Shown: positions 17,181-28,179 of the stretch, piece after piece
Layout: the number at the start of each line of letters is the position of its first letter
How positions within the stretch are numbered: the stretch's first letter is position 1
Assembly (NCBI RefSeq): GCF_002925845.1
Contig: NZ_PDNI01000028.1
Location: forward strand, 1 to 64,000
DNA from: Roseovarius nitratireducens
Lineage (GTDB): Bacteria > Pseudomonadota > Alphaproteobacteria > Rhodobacterales > Rhodobacteraceae
Direction of reading: 5' to 3'
DNA length: 64,000 nucleotides
Notes under the pieces: generated by a model
Told to the model about the DNA's origin: nothing
What the model saw: only the letters and a program-made list of their open reading frames with translations
The model's database searches: none
Program-made: the position numbers and the translations under genes

Positions 17181-18209
17181 TCAGCGTGCGCCCCACGTAT
17201 CGGACAGCCGGTAGCCCTCCGGCCAGGGGTCCGAAGGATCCAGCATGTGCTGGTGCATCCCGGTGATCCAGCCGCGACCGGAAATCTCGGGATGGATGGC
17301 CGGGCTGCCGCCTACCATGGTTTCGCCGGTGATCCGGCCCGAGAAGGTCGAGCCGATCACCGAGCGGGCGGTCAGCCGGTCGCCCTCCTTCATCGCGCCG
17401 CGGGCGTGCAGCACCGCCATGCGCGCCGACAGCGCGGTGCCGGTGGGCGAGCGATCCACCTTGCCGGGCCGGATGGCGACGGCGGCGCCGGTCTCCATCC
17501 CCTCCAGCCCCTCGCGCAGCGGCCCGGCGAACAGGCAGAACGAGATGTGCCGCCAGTCCGGGTTATCGGGGTGGGTGAATCCCAACTGCGCGTTGGCGGC
17601 ATCGGTGATCCTGACGCCGAGCGTGGCAATGTCGTGCGCCTCGTCTTCCGTCAGGGAAAACCCCAGCGTTTCCGCGTCCACGATCACGAAACTGTCGCCG
17701 CCATAGGCGGTGTCCACGGTCAGCGTCTCCACCCCTTCCACCTCCAGGCGTGCGCCCAGCTTCTGCGCGAAGGAGGGGACGTTGCGCACGAAGATGCGTT
17801 CGGCCTTGCCATCGCGGCATTCCGCCCGCACCCGGACGAGCCCGCCCGGCGCTTCGAGCACCAGGTGCGTCTCGGGCTCCTGCATCGGCACAAGGCCCCC
17901 GTCTAGCAGCACGGTCGCGACGCAGATCGAGTTCGACCCGGACATCGGCGGCGTGTCCTCCGGCTCCATGATGATCCAGGCCGCCTGCGCCTCGGGGTGC
18001 TTGGGCGGCACCAGTAGGTTGACATGGCGAAACACGCCCCCGCGCGGCTCGTTCAGGACGAAATTGCGCAGGCTCTGGTCGCGGGCGATCCAGCGGCTCT
18101 GCTCCCAGATCGTCTCGCCCGGCGGCGGCAGGACGCCGCCGACGATGACATCGCCCACCTCGCCCTCGGCATGGGCAGAGATGACATGGATTGTCCTGGA
18201 TGATCGCAT
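17181..18209 (-). CDS. Proline racemase superfamily protein, probable trans-3-hydroxy-L-proline dehydratase type
   Basis: This 342-aa member of the proline racemase/hydroxyproline epimerase superfamily starts [31 protein letters not shown]. The first catalytic motif is [17 protein letters not shown], with Ser where racemases have Cys. The second is [22 protein letters not shown], with Thr where racemases have Cys. Thr at the second position is the mark of 3-hydroxyproline dehydratases; racemases need a thiol there, so racemisation is unlikely. The start at 18207-18209 is separated by a single base from the stop of the demethylase-like gene, so the two are coupled. The locus points to degradation of methylated or hydroxylated proline. 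The exact substrate is inference. Confidence 0.82.
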   Translation of the reverse strand: MRSSRTIHVISAHAEGEVGDVIVGGVLPPPGETIWEQSRWIARDQSLRNFVLNEPRGGVFRHVNLLVPPKHPEAQAAWIIMEPEDTPPMSGSNSICVATVLLDGGLVPMQEPETHLVLEAPGGLVRVRAECRDGKAERIFVRNVPSFAQKLGARLEVEGVETLTVDTAYGGDSFVIVDAETLGFSLTEDEAHDIATLGVRITDAANAQLGFTHPDNPDWRHISFCLFAGPLREGLEGMETGAAVAIRPGKVDRSPTGTALSARMAVLHARGAMKEGDRLTARSVIGSTFSGRITGETMVGGSPAIHPEISGRGWITGMHQHMLDPSDPWPEGYRLSDTWGAR

Positions 18210-18210
18210 G

Positions 18211-20247
18211 TCAGAGCACCTTGCAAAGCCGCAGCGCATCGTAGATCGCCGCGTGTGTGTTACGCGCGGCGACCACGTCGCCGATGCGAAAGAGCTGGTA
18301 GGCGCCGCGTTCATTGCGGGCCACCTCCTGTGGACGCCCCTCGACCAGCGCCTCGTAATCCACCTCGCCAAGATTGATCGAGCCGGGACGGAGATCGAAG
18401 TATATATCGTCCAGCGGCCGCGTACCGTGGTTGACGACCACCTGATCGACATGGCGTTGGCGGCTGACCCCACCATAATCGCTGCCAATCGTGGCGCGCA
18501 GCGCGTTGCCCTCGCGCCGCACCGCGTCGAGCTTCCACGTCACCGTGAAGGTCACGTCATGCTTTTGCAACTCGCGCATGGACGGTGTCAGCGACATGGC
18601 CATGACTTCCGGGGCAAAGCTGCGGTCGCGGGTCATGATCTCGACCCTGGCGCCGGTCGCCGCGATCTTCTCGGCGGCTTGCAGCGCGGCATAGTCTCCG
18701 GCGTCGTCATAGATCAGCACGTTCCCGCCCGGCAGGGCATCGCCGGACAGAATGTCCCAGGCCGAGACGACAAGCGCATCGCCCTCATCGAGAACCTCGG
18801 TATGGGGCAGCCCGCCGGTGGCCACGATCGCCACGTCGGGATCATGGGCCAGCACGGTCGCCTCGTCAGCGAAGGAGTTGAAGTGGAAGGTCGCACCCAT
18901 CCGTTCGCACTCCTCGAAACGCCACTGGATGAGCTGGATCATCTCCTTGCGTCGATCGGTTTGCGCCGTCAGCCGGACCTGCCCGCCGGGATCGTTTGCC
19001 GCCTCGTGGACGATCACCTCGTGGCCCCGCTCCGCAGCGACGCGCGCGGCCTCCAGCCCGGCAGGGCCAGCCCCGACGATCACCACGCGCCGCCTGGTTT
19101 CGGCCTCGGCGATCTCGTGCGGCTGCTCGATCTCCCGCCCCGTGGCCGGGTTGTGCAGGCACAGCGCCATCCCCCCCTGGTAGATGCGGTCGAGGCAGTA
19201 ATTCGCACCCACGCAGGGGCGGATGCGCTCTTCCTCGCCGCGCATGATCTTGGCCACGATATGCGGGTCGGCCATGTGCGCGCGGGTCATCCCGACCATG
19301 TCAAGCTTGCCCGACGCCACCGCGTGCCGCGCGGTCGCCACGTCCTGGATCTTGGCGGCGTGGAAGGTCGGAAATTGCGTTGCGGCGCGAATCTCGCCGG
19401 CGAAATCCAGGTGCGGCGCGCTGCGCATACCCTGAACCGGGATCACGTCGGTCAAACCTGCATCGGTGTCGATATGCCCTTTGACGACATTGAGGAAATC
19501 GACCATCCCGCAATCCTTTAGCCGGTGCGAGATTTGCAGCCCATCCTCCTTGGTGAGCCCGCCGGGCAGGTCTTCATCGCCGGTGTAGCGCACGCCGACG
19601 ATGAAATCGGGGCCGACGCGCTCGCGAATGGCCGTCAGCGTCTCGAAGGTAAAGCGCAGGCGGTTGTCCAGGCTGCCGCCATAGTCACCGTCGAGATCGT
19701 TGGTCAGCGGTGACCAGAACTGGTCCATCAGGTGGCCGTAAGCCTGCAACTCGATCCCGTCGAGCCCCGCCGCCTTCATCCGCTCGGCGGCATCGGCGTA
19801 ATCCTCGATGATGCGGGAAATGTCCCAGTCCTCGGCCTTTTTCGGGAACGCCCGGTGCGACGGCTCGCGCTCGTGGCTCGACGACACCACCGGCAGCCAG
19901 TCCGCCTTGTCCCAGCGGGTGCGGCGGCCGAGATGGGTCAGTTGGATCATCACCGCGCAATCGTGTTCGTGGCATTCGTCGGCAAGCTGCTTCATCCAGC
20001 CGACGACCTCGTCCTTCCACGCGAGGATATTGTTGAAGACCGGCGGGCTGTCGCGCGCGACCGAGGCCGAACCGGCGGTCATGGTGAGCGCCACACCGGC
20101 CCGCGCCCGCTCGGCATGGTAGGCGCGATAGCGGTCCTTCGGCATTCCGTCCTCGGGATAGGCCGGCTCGTGGCTGGTGATCATCAGCCGGTTCTTCAGC
20201 GTCAGGTGCTTGAGCTGATAGGGCTGGAGAAGGGGATCGCTGGTCAT
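18211..20247 (-). CDS. NADH:flavin oxidoreductase, N-methylproline demethylase-like (StcD type)
   Basis: This 678-aa two-part flavoenzyme starts [29 protein letters not shown]. Residues 1 to about 340 are an Old-Yellow-Enzyme-like FMN barrel with [30 protein letters not shown] and [11 protein letters not shown]. Next comes a 4Fe-4S cysteine cluster (CVGANYC...C, about residues 345-363). An FAD/NAD(P) domain follows with [17 protein letters not shown] (about residue 387). The whole resembles N-methylproline demethylases of stachydrine catabolism, based on my recollection of the family; 2,4-dienoyl-CoA reductase is the generic alternative. The ATG at 20245-20247 follows CGGAGGTTCCC. It is divergent from a TetR gene and coupled to the proline racemase-like gene. 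Confidence 0.85.
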   Translation of the reverse strand: MTSDPLLQPYQLKHLTLKNRLMITSHEPAYPEDGMPKDRYRAYHAERARAGVALTMTAGSASVARDSPPVFNNILAWKDEVVGWMKQLADECHEHDCAVMIQLTHLGRRTRWDKADWLPVVSSSHEREPSHRAFPKKAEDWDISRIIEDYADAAERMKAAGLDGIELQAYGHLMDQFWSPLTNDLDGDYGGSLDNRLRFTFETLTAIRERVGPDFIVGVRYTGDEDLPGGLTKEDGLQISHRLKDCGMVDFLNVVKGHIDTDAGLTDVIPVQGMRSAPHLDFAGEIRAATQFPTFHAAKIQDVATARHAVASGKLDMVGMTRAHMADPHIVAKIMRGEEERIRPCVGANYCLDRIYQGGMALCLHNPATGREIEQPHEIAEAETRRRVVIVGAGPAGLEAARVAAERGHEVIVHEAANDPGGQVRLTAQTDRRKEMIQLIQWRFEECERMGATFHFNSFADEATVLAHDPDVAIVATGGLPHTEVLDEGDALVVSAWDILSGDALPGGNVLIYDDAGDYAALQAAEKIAATGARVEIMTRDRSFAPEVMAMSLTPSMRELQKHDVTFTVTWKLDAVRREGNALRATIGSDYGGVSRQRHVDQVVVNHGTRPLDDIYFDLRPGSINLGEVDYEALVEGRPQEVARNERGAYQLFRIGDVVAARNTHAAIYDALRLCKVL

Positions 20248-20284
20248 GGGAACCTCCGTGAGTTCCGCGGACGATTCCACAAAA

Positions 20285-20334
20285 TGTTCACATATGTCAA
20301 TCTTGAGTTCATCGATGTATATTCCTCTTGAACT
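20285..20334. promoter_or_regulatory. Possible TetR operator half-sites
   Basis: In the gap between the divergent demethylase-like and TetR genes, TGTTCA (20285-20290), AGTTCA (20306-20311) and the inverse TGAACT (20329-20334) occur. AGTTCA and TGAACT form an inverted repeat with a 17-base spacer. The autoregulatory role is inferred from position only. Confidence 0.3.
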
Positions 20335-20363
20335 GCGGGGATTTCAGCCGTAATCTCGGGCGC

Positions 20364-21047
20364 ATGAGCAGGAAGCCCTCCACCACGGATGATCCCGACA
20401 AGATCTCGGGTTGGCGCGGCTCACGCGAGATCTGGCTTGCGGCGGCCAAGCAGGCCTTTCTCGAAACCGGCCTCGATGCCGTGAAAATCCAGCCCTTGGC
20501 GACCCGGCTGAACATCTCCCGCACGAGCTTCTACTGGTTCTTCAAGGACCGGAACGCGCTGCTGGATGCCCTGCTCGAAGAATGGGACGCAAAGAATACC
20601 GGGGCCTTCGTCGATGCGACCGGCGCCTATGCCGAAACGATCGCCGAGGCGGTTCTCAATCTCATCGTGGTCTTCCACGACGAAGACCTGTTCGAGCCGC
20701 AACTCGATTTCGCGGTTCGGGGCTGGGCACACCAGTCCAACGACGTCATGGCCCGCGTCAATGCGGCGGACGAGCGGCGCCTGGATGCCATTCGTGCGAT
20801 GTTCGAGCGCTTCGGCTTCCCGCCCGAAGACGCCGATGTCCGGGCACGCACCGTCTACCTGGTCCAGATCGGCTACATCTCGATGCAGGTGCGGGAAAGC
20901 CAGGCCGTGCGTATGGCCCGGGTGCCGGGTTACGTGGAAACCTTTTGCGGCGAAGCCCCGACGCAGAGCGAACTTGCCCGGTTCCACGCGCGGCTCGGGT
21001 TCCGAACACCCGGCCCCAACACCGCCGAAACAAAGGAGCCGACGTGA
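20364..21047 (+). CDS. TetR/AcrR family transcriptional regulator
   Basis: This 227-aa regulator has an N-terminal TetR HTH (EIWLAAAKQAFLETGLDAVKIQPLATRLNISRTSFYWFFKDRNALLDALLEEWD, about residues 22-75). A helical C-terminal domain of unknown ligand follows. The ATG at 20364 is the start next to the HTH-consistent N-terminus; an in-frame ATG 12 codons upstream is also possible. It is transcribed divergently from the demethylase-like gene and overlaps the following FAD oxidoreductase by one base (TGATG), so it probably regulates both arms of the proline-betaine-type locus. Confidence 0.88.
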   Translation: MSRKPSTTDDPDKISGWRGSREIWLAAAKQAFLETGLDAVKIQPLATRLNISRTSFYWFFKDRNALLDALLEEWDAKNTGAFVDATGAYAETIAEAVLNLIVVFHDEDLFEPQLDFAVRGWAHQSNDVMARVNAADERRLDAIRAMFERFGFPPEDADVRARTVYLVQIGYISMQVRESQAVRMARVPGYVETFCGEAPTQSELARFHARLGFRTPGPNTAETKEPT

Positions 21048-22531
21048 TGCGACCACACATCAACGAGCTGGACGAAACGGCATTCGACGTCGTCGTGATC
21101 GGGGCCGGCGCGGTCGGATGCGCGACGGCGCGCGAACTGGCAGGGCGCGGCTTCACGACATTGCTGGTCGAGCGTGGAGACATCGGCTCAGGCACCTCGT
21201 CCCGGTCCAGCCGGATGCTCTATTCCGGGCTTGGCTACCTCGCCGTGCGGTATCCGCTCTGGCAGATGATCTTCCGGCCGGTCGACATGATCCAGCGCCT
21301 GCTTTACACGCGCTCCGTCATGCAGTGCCGCGCCGAACTGGTGCGCCAGATGCCGGGCCACCTCCACAAGCACAGGTTTCACTACCCGTTCCGTCAGGGC
21401 GACCGTTACCCGCCCTGGCTCGTCGATACCGGCTTCCGGCTGGTAGAGGCGCTCGGCGGCTGGAAGGTGCCGCTGGACTACCGCCGCATCTCGCATGAAC
21501 AGGCCGCGACAGAGAGCGCACTGGCAGCCGACCTCGGCGGCCCCCTGCGCGGCGTCGGCGTGTTCGAGGAATACATGTATTCGTGGCCCGAGCGTATCTG
21601 CGTCGATACCGCGCTCGATGCCGAGCGCCGCGGCGCCACCCTGCGCACCTACACGGCGGTGACCGGGCTGACGAGGCAGGGCAACGCCTGGACCGTCGCG
21701 CTCGAAGAGCGCGCACCAGAAGCCGAGGGCCGCGCGTCGGTCACCGCGCAAATGGTCGTGAACGCGACCGGCCCATGGGTCGACCGGCTGCCCGGGTGCG
21801 GCGGCACCGGTCCGAACCGCGTCGTCGGCCTCAAAGGCGTCAACGTGATGGTCCGCCTGCCCGAGCGTTACCGTGGCGAGGGCCTGGAAGCCTTTTCAAG
21901 CAAGGGCGAGCCCTTCTATGTCTTTCCCTGGCGCGACCATCACCTGATCGGACCGACCGAGACGGTCGTCAGCGACGACCCCGACGATGTCCGCGTGCAG
22001 GACCATGAAATCGACTACATCCTCGACGAGGCAAACCGGCTCTTTCCCGACCTCAAGCTGACCCGCGAGCATATTCTGCATTCGTGGTGCGGCGTTCGGC
22101 CGATGTCGACACTCGACGGCACCACGACCCGCAACGCCGTTCGGATCGTCGAGGACCCAACGCAGCCGGGTCTCGCGACGGTGACCGGATCGACCATCAT
22201 GCTGCATCGCCATGCCGGGCGAAAGGCGGCGCGCGCCGTCGAACGGAGGCTCGGCAAGAGGGGCGAGGCGCCTACCGGACCGATCGACGCCCCGCACCAC
22301 CTGCGTCCTGACGAGGAGATCGGTCAGGTGGCCGCGACCGAGCATGTCGTGCGCCTGACCGACCTGATCAGGCGGCGCCTGCCCGACGGGCTCGACACGG
22401 CACTCGGACGGAACCGCGCCGAGGACCTGTCGCGCATCGCCGCCGCAACCCTCGGCTGGACCGAAGCGCGGCGGCAGGACGAACTGGCGCATTTCGAGCG
22501 AGAGACGGCTTCGATTTATCAAGCCCCCTGA
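21047..22531 (+). CDS. FAD-dependent oxidoreductase (DAO/GlpD-like)
   Basis: This 494-aa DAO-fold flavoprotein has the FAD-binding motif FDVVVIGAGAVGCATARELAGRG (about residues 14-36) and an ATG/GD-type segment ERGDIGSGTSSRSSRMLYSG. Its C-terminal half includes WCGVRPMSTLDG and a helical tail like the aerobic glycerol-3-phosphate dehydrogenase cap. It shares a base with the TetR stop. Given the neighbours it may oxidise a cyclic amino acid such as N-methylproline or hydroxyproline, but the overall shape is also that of GlpD, so the substrate is open. Confidence 0.75.
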   Translation: MRPHINELDETAFDVVVIGAGAVGCATARELAGRGFTTLLVERGDIGSGTSSRSSRMLYSGLGYLAVRYPLWQMIFRPVDMIQRLLYTRSVMQCRAELVRQMPGHLHKHRFHYPFRQGDRYPPWLVDTGFRLVEALGGWKVPLDYRRISHEQAATESALAADLGGPLRGVGVFEEYMYSWPERICVDTALDAERRGATLRTYTAVTGLTRQGNAWTVALEERAPEAEGRASVTAQMVVNATGPWVDRLPGCGGTGPNRVVGLKGVNVMVRLPERYRGEGLEAFSSKGEPFYVFPWRDHHLIGPTETVVSDDPDDVRVQDHEIDYILDEANRLFPDLKLTREHILHSWCGVRPMSTLDGTTTRNAVRIVEDPTQPGLATVTGSTIMLHRHAGRKAARAVERRLGKRGEAPTGPIDAPHHLRPDEEIGQVAATEHVVRLTDLIRRRLPDGLDTALGRNRAEDLSRIAAATLGWTEARRQDELAHFERETASIYQAP

Positions 22532-22795
22532 CCGCGCCCCGGCGGCGTCCAACCGAAGGGCCCGAACGTATCGATCCCGGATGATCACGTATGAACAAGG
22601 CGTTTTCCGCACCGCCCGGCAGACGCCCGCAGACGCGTTGCGCGCGATTCACCTCGATGGAGAGTTTGACGCCAGCGGTTTGAGGAGGGCAGCACCGTCC
22701 GCCCGCTCCGCACAGCTTCTGCGCCCCCACGCGGAATTGCGCCCGGGGCGCACAGGACGCACCTTTTCCCCAGGCCCAAGGAAAGGAGCCCCGCC

Positions 22796-23293
22796 ATGAC
22801 AAATCCCGTTCATCCCGCCGCCCGCATCGGCCATGTCCATCTCAAGGTCGCCGATCTCGACCGCGCCGTCGGCTTCTATTCCGGCGTGCTCGGGTTCGAC
22901 ATCATGCAATACTATTCTGGCGGGCGGGCGGCGTTTCTCTCCGCCGGGGGTTATCACCACCATATCGGCCTCAACACATGGCAATCGCTGGGCGGCACGC
23001 CGCCGCCCCCGGGCCATACCGGGCTGTTCCACACCGCCTTTCTCTACCCCGACCGCGCGGCGCTGGGTGATGCGGTGCGGCGCGTTCTTGACGCGGGCAT
23101 CGCGCTCGACGGCGCCGCCGACCACGGGGTGAGCGAGGCGGTCTATCTGCGCGACCCCGACGACAACGGGGTGGAACTCTACCGCGACAAGCCCGAATCC
23201 GACTGGCCCCGCGACGCCGAGGGCAACCTCGCGATGGTCAACGACCCGCTCGACGTCGAGGCGCTGCTGGCCGAGGCCCGCCCCGCGCGCTGA
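22796..23293 (+). CDS. VOC family (glyoxalase/extradiol dioxygenase-like) protein
   Basis: This 165-aa protein contains a VOC module pair. ARIGHVHLKVADLDRAVGFYSGVLGFDIM carries the first metal-site His, HHHIGLNTW the second, and VYLRDPDDNGVELYRD the Glu ligand. These signatures are typical of small metal-dependent VOC enzymes related to catechol-2,3-dioxygenase and glyoxalase. AAAGGAGCCCCGCC before the ATG is a good ribosome site. The 264 bases upstream (22532-22795) hold no gene I can support. The substrate is unknown. Confidence 0.85.
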   Translation: MTNPVHPAARIGHVHLKVADLDRAVGFYSGVLGFDIMQYYSGGRAAFLSAGGYHHHIGLNTWQSLGGTPPPPGHTGLFHTAFLYPDRAALGDAVRRVLDAGIALDGAADHGVSEAVYLRDPDDNGVELYRDKPESDWPRDAEGNLAMVNDPLDVEALLAEARPAR

Positions 23294-23351
23294 TCCCTCT
23301 GGACGCCCCGGCGCGGGGGCCCTAACCTGCGCGGCGACAGGAGGGCAGCAC

Positions 23352-24218
23352 ATGGCGACAGGCACCAATATCCGCACCTATTTCGAGGGCCGCTGGCACG
23401 ACGGCGACATCCCGGTGATGAAGGCCGCCGATCACGGCACGTGGCTCGGCTCCTCGGTCTTCGACGGGGCGCGCTACGTGGATGGCATCATCCCCGATCT
23501 CGACCGCCATTGCGCCCGGGTCAACGCCTCGGCCGAGGCGCTGATGGTCACGCCCACCGTTTCCGTCGATGATATGCAGGCGATCGTCTGGGAGGGGCTC
23601 AAGGCATACCCAAAGGACGCGGCCATCTATATCAGGCCGATGTATTGGGCTCTCGACGGCGGCCACCTCGCCGTGCTGCCCAAGCCGGACGCCACCGGCT
23701 TTGCCATCTGCCTCGAGGAGGTGCCGATGCCGCCGCCGGGCACCACCACCACGCTCTGCCGCACCCGCTTTCGCCGCCCGGTGCTCGAGGATGCGGTGGT
23801 CAACGCCAAGGCCGGCTGCCTCTACCCCAACAACGCGCGCATGCTCAAGGAGGCGCGCGACCGCGGCTTCGGCAACGCGCTGGTGGCCGACGCGCTCGGC
23901 AACGTGGCGGAAACGGCCACCGCCAACGTCTTTGCGGTCAAGGATGGCGAGGTGTTCACCCCCATCGCCAACGGCACCTTCCTCGCCGGAATCACCCGCG
24001 CACGCCATATCGACAACATGCGCCGCAACGGCATGACCGTGCACGAGACGGTGATGAGCTTCGAGGATTTCAAGACGGCGGACGAGGTGTTCCTCTCGGG
24101 TAACCTGACGAAGGTGACGCCGGTCTCGGCCTTCGAGGACACCCCCTATCAGCCCGGCCCCGTCGCCGAGCGGGTGCGCGAGATGTACTGGGACTGGGCC
24201 TTTTCCGACGCGCGGTGA
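23352..24218 (+). CDS. ilvE: Branched-chain amino acid aminotransferase (class IV)
   Basis: This 288-aa class IV aminotransferase has LGSSVFDGARYVDG at the N-terminus, the PLP Lys in VVNAKAGCLYPNNARMLKEA and the substrate loop GNVAETATANVFAVKDG. It ends with LSGNLTKVTPVSAFED, typical of the alphaproteobacterial BCAT-like group. The predicted role is transfer between Val/Leu/Ile and 2-oxoglutarate. It starts 59 bases after the VOC gene with AGGAGGGCAGCAC before the ATG. Related D-amino-acid transaminases are less likely because the RRDIKTVQ motif of the gene at 16177 is absent. Confidence 0.8.
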   Translation: MATGTNIRTYFEGRWHDGDIPVMKAADHGTWLGSSVFDGARYVDGIIPDLDRHCARVNASAEALMVTPTVSVDDMQAIVWEGLKAYPKDAAIYIRPMYWALDGGHLAVLPKPDATGFAICLEEVPMPPPGTTTTLCRTRFRRPVLEDAVVNAKAGCLYPNNARMLKEARDRGFGNALVADALGNVAETATANVFAVKDGEVFTPIANGTFLAGITRARHIDNMRRNGMTVHETVMSFEDFKTADEVFLSGNLTKVTPVSAFEDTPYQPGPVAERVREMYWDWAFSDAR

Positions 24219-24268
24219 TCCGCGCGGCGCACCGTGGCGTATCAAGTGGTGACACACAGGAGATTGCC

Positions 24269-24790
24269 ATGCGCCTGATCGCCGCCCTATTCGCCACGCT
24301 TCTTGCCCTGCCCGCCGCCGCGCTCGACCGCACGACCCCCTTCGACAGCATCGACGGCGGCGAATTGCGCCTCGGCGACTGGGCCGGACAGCCCGTGCTC
24401 GTGGTCAACACCGCCTCGCGCTGCGGCTTCACGCCCCAGTATGACGGGCTCCAGGCGCTCTACGACCGTTACCGCGACCGTGGCCTCGTGGTGCTCGCCG
24501 TGCCCTCGGACGATTTCCGGCAGGAGTTGTCCAGCGAGGCAGAGGTCAAGGAATTCTGCGAGGTGAATTTCGGCCTCGATATCCCGATGACCACCATCAC
24601 CCATGTGCGCGGGCCCGAGGCGCACCCGTTCTACGCCTCGCTGGCCGCCGAAACGGGCTTCACGCCCGCGTGGAACTTCAACAAGGTGCTCGTCGCCCCC
24701 GACGGCCGCGTGGCGGGCACATGGGGGTCGATGACACGGCCCCTCTCCGGCGCGATCACCCGGCAAATCGAGACGCTTCTGGCCGAGTGA
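24269..24790 (+). CDS. Glutathione peroxidase family protein, exported
   Basis: This 173-aa protein has a clear signal peptide (MRLIAALFATLLALPAAALD) and the glutathione peroxidase core: VLVVNTASRCGFTPQYDGLQALY with the peroxidatic Cys (about residue 52), then WNFNKVLVAPDGRVAGTWG with the conserved Trp and Asn. It is a Cys, not Sec, enzyme and probably reduces hydroperoxides in the periplasm with thioredoxin-like or glutathione donors. The ATG at 24269 follows CAGGAGATTGCC. It converges on tdh across a pair of hairpins. Confidence 0.9.
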   Translation: MRLIAALFATLLALPAAALDRTTPFDSIDGGELRLGDWAGQPVLVVNTASRCGFTPQYDGLQALYDRYRDRGLVVLAVPSDDFRQELSSEAEVKEFCEVNFGLDIPMTTITHVRGPEAHPFYASLAAETGFTPAWNFNKVLVAPDGRVAGTWGSMTRPLSGAITRQIETLLAE

Positions 24791-24871
24791 GCCGGAACGC
24801 GGAAGACAGGTTTGGCCTGGAGCGGTCGTTGGATGTCGGTGTCGGGCTGGACCGTCACGGCAAGGTAAGAT

Positions 24872-24920
24872 CAAGAAAGTTTAGAACTTTCTTGTACGGA
24901 ATCTTTTCAAGACTCCGTAC
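24872..24920. terminator. Two tandem hairpins between convergent genes
   Basis: CAAGAAAGTT (24872-24881) pairs with AACTTTCTTG (24885-24894) around TAG. The last G starts a second structure, GTACGGA (24894-24900) with TCCGTAC (24914-24920), whose loop contains an inner TCTT/AAGA pair. They lie between the convergent gpx-like and tdh genes, so they probably act as a bidirectional terminator or mRNA 3' end stabiliser. There is no long T run. Confidence 0.55.
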
Positions 24921-24951
24921 ATCAACGGCAGCTTCCGGCCAGACCCTCCCC

Positions 24952-25975
<1,024 letters not shown>

Positions 25976-25986
<11 letters not shown>

Positions 25987-26911
25987 TGCCCTGCCCCCAC
26001 AAATCGGTGCTCAGATATTTCAGCCCGCTGTCGCAAACCACGAACGCGACGCAGCCGCCCCGCTCCGGCCCCTGCAACAGCCGGATCGCCGCCGCCAGGT
26101 TGGCCCCGGCGGAATAGCCCCCGAAAATGCCCTCGCACCGCGCCAGCATCCGCGCATGCTCCGCCGCCTCGGCCCCCGTGACCGTCACATCGCCCGCCAG
26201 GTCGGCGCCGTGCAGATGCACCAGGTCGGGCATCGAATAGCCTCCACCCTGGATCGGATGGTCCGCGCGGTCAGGATGCACCGCGTAGCACCGCACCCCC
26301 ACGGGCGCAAAAAACCGCGCCGCGCCACCCACCGTGCCGCCCGAGCCGACGAAATCGCAAAACGCGGTCACCGCATGGCCCGACTGCTCCCAGATTTCGG
26401 GCGCGGTGCCGGTCGCGTGGGCCTCGGGGTTGCCCGCACGCGCGAACTGATCGGCCCGGAACGCGGCGCGGTCCTTCGTGATCCGCCGCGCCTCTTCCTC
26501 GACCAGCGCCAGGTCCGCCCCCGACACCTCGCCCGGCCGCGCGCCCTCGGCTTGGCGCACCAGCACCACCTCCGCGCCCAGCGCGCGCATCATCCGCGCA
26601 CGTTCCTCGGAATTGCCCGTGCTCATCACCGCGACGAACGGATGCCCCAGCACCGCGCAGACAATCGCCAGCCCCGTGCCCATGTTGCCCGAGGTCAGTT
26701 CCACCACCGTCTGCCCGTCGCGCAACTCGCCGCTCGCGCGCGCCACCTCGATGATCGCCCGCGCGGCGCGGTCCTTCTTGGACAATCCGGGGTTGAGATA
26801 ATCCAGCTTGGCCAGCAACCGCCCCTCGAGTCCCAGGGCCTCCACGACCCGGTGCAATTCGACCAACGGCGTCCCGCCGATCGCGTCGACGACCGAGGGC
26901 AGCGGCATCAT
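25976..26911 (-). CDS. PLP-dependent cysteine synthase/cystathionine beta-synthase family protein
   Basis: This 311-aa fold-type II PLP enzyme has [11 protein letters not shown] at the N-terminus and [19 protein letters not shown], in which the Schiff-base Lys sits in the SKKDRAA segment instead of the usual SVKDRIA. It also has the [12 protein letters not shown] loop and [13 protein letters not shown] phosphate loop. It lies between kbl and tdh with 4- and 11-base overlaps, so it is part of the threonine operon. The active-site neighbourhood differs from OAS sulfhydrylases, so it may act on another hydroxy amino acid. The reaction is unknown. Confidence 0.82.
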
Positions 26912-28104
26912 CGGATCACCCCCAACTCGCGCCCCACGGCCCCGAACGCGTCCACCGCCCGATCCAGCATCTCGCGGCTCAGCCCCGCACTCATCTGCGT
27001 GCGGATACGGTCCTGCCCCTTGGGCACCACCGGAAAGGAAAACGCCGCCACGAACACGCCGCGCTCCCCCAGCCGCGCCGCCATCTCCTGCGCCAGCTTC
27101 GGGTCGCGCAGCATCACCGGGATGATGGCATGTTCGCCGGGCAAGAGCTCAAACCCCAGCGCCCCCATCCGCTCGCGGAAATACGCCGCGTTCTCCCACA
27201 GCCGCGCGCGCCGCTCCGCGCCGTCCTCCAGCATGTCAAAGACCTTGAGCGACGCCCCCGCGATCACCGGCGCCAGCGTGTTGGAAAAGAGATAAGGCCG
27301 CGAGCGCTGCCGCAACCAGTCCACCACCTTGGCCGACGCCGCCGTATAGCCGCCCGACGCGCCCCCCAGCGCCTTGCCCAGCGTGCCGGTCAGGATATCC
27401 ACCCGATCCATCACCCCGAAATGCTCCGGCGTGCCGCGCCCGGTCTCGCCCACAAACCCCGTGGCATGACAATCATCCACCATCACCAGCGCGTCATACC
27501 GCGCCGCCAGGTCGCAAATCTCATCGAGCGGCGCGTAATACCCGTCCATTGAAAACACGCCATCGGTGGCGATCATCCGGTGGCGCGCCCCCGCCGCTTC
27601 GCGCAGGCACCGCTCCAGGTCGGCCATGTCGCGATTGGCATAGCGATACCGCTGCGCCTTGCACAGCCGCACCCCGTCGATGATGCTCGCATGGTTCAGG
27701 CTGTCGGAAATGATCGCATCCTCCGGGCCCAGCAGCGTCTCGAACAGCCCCGCATTGGCGTCGAACGCGGCGGCATAGAGGATCGCGTCCTCGGTCCCCA
27801 GAAACCCGGCGATCCGCGCCTCCAGCTGTTTATGCTCCTCCTGCGTGCCACAGATGAACCGGACGCTCGCCATGCCGAACCCGTAGCGGTCGAGCGCCGC
27901 ATGCGCCGCCGCGATCACTTGCCGGTGATCGGCCAGCCCGAGATAGTTGTTGGCGCAGAGGTTGATCACCTCGCGCCCATCCGCCAGCCGCACCTCCCCC
28001 GCCTGCATCGAGGCGATCACCCGCTCGGACTTGTAAAGCCCCTCGCCGCGCAGCCCCTCCAGCCGCGCCGCCAGATCCGCGTCGAACCGATCCGTTGCCG
28101 CCAT
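26908..28104 (-). CDS. kbl: Glycine C-acetyltransferase (2-amino-3-ketobutyrate CoA ligase)
   Basis: This 398-aa alpha-oxoamine synthase has [55 protein letters not shown] and the PLP Lys in [17 protein letters not shown]. It converts 2-amino-3-ketobutyrate and CoA into glycine and acetyl-CoA, completing threonine breakdown with Tdh. The ATG at 28102-28104 follows AAGGAGGAGAAC, a near-ideal ribosome site. It is the first gene of a kbl, cysteine-synthase-like, tdh operon. Confidence 0.95.
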   Translation of the reverse strand: MAATDRFDADLAARLEGLRGEGLYKSERVIASMQAGEVRLADGREVINLCANNYLGLADHRQVIAAAHAALDRYGFGMASVRFICGTQEEHKQLEARIAGFLGTEDAILYAAAFDANAGLFETLLGPEDAIISDSLNHASIIDGVRLCKAQRYRYANRDMADLERCLREAAGARHRMIATDGVFSMDGYYAPLDEICDLAARYDALVMVDDCHATGFVGETGRGTPEHFGVMDRVDILTGTLGKALGGASGGYTAASAKVVDWLRQRSRPYLFSNTLAPVIAGASLKVFDMLEDGAERRARLWENAAYFRERMGALGFELLPGEHAIIPVMLRDPKLAQEMAARLGERGVFVAAFSFPVVPKGQDRIRTQMSAGLSREMLDRAVDAFGAVGRELGVIR

Positions 28105-28107
28105 GTT

Positions 28108-28145
28108 CTCCTCCTTCATCTTGCCCCAAATATTCCGGGGGAGTC
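28108..28145 (-). repeat. Recurrent intergenic motif, copy B
   Basis: On the minus strand, CCCCCGGAATATTTGGGGCA is followed by AGATGAAGGAGG just before kbl. It shares the ATATTT..GG..AAGATGAA core with copies A and C, and here its purine-rich end also supplies the ribosome site of kbl. Confidence 0.45.
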
Positions 28146-28179
28146 GCCCGGCACGGGCGACGGGGGCAGCGCCCCCTTC

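Noticed and set aside
22581-22799. 72-codon plus-strand frame before the VOC gene
   Set aside because: No ribosome site, no domain and low-complexity tail; it ends inside the VOC ribosome site.
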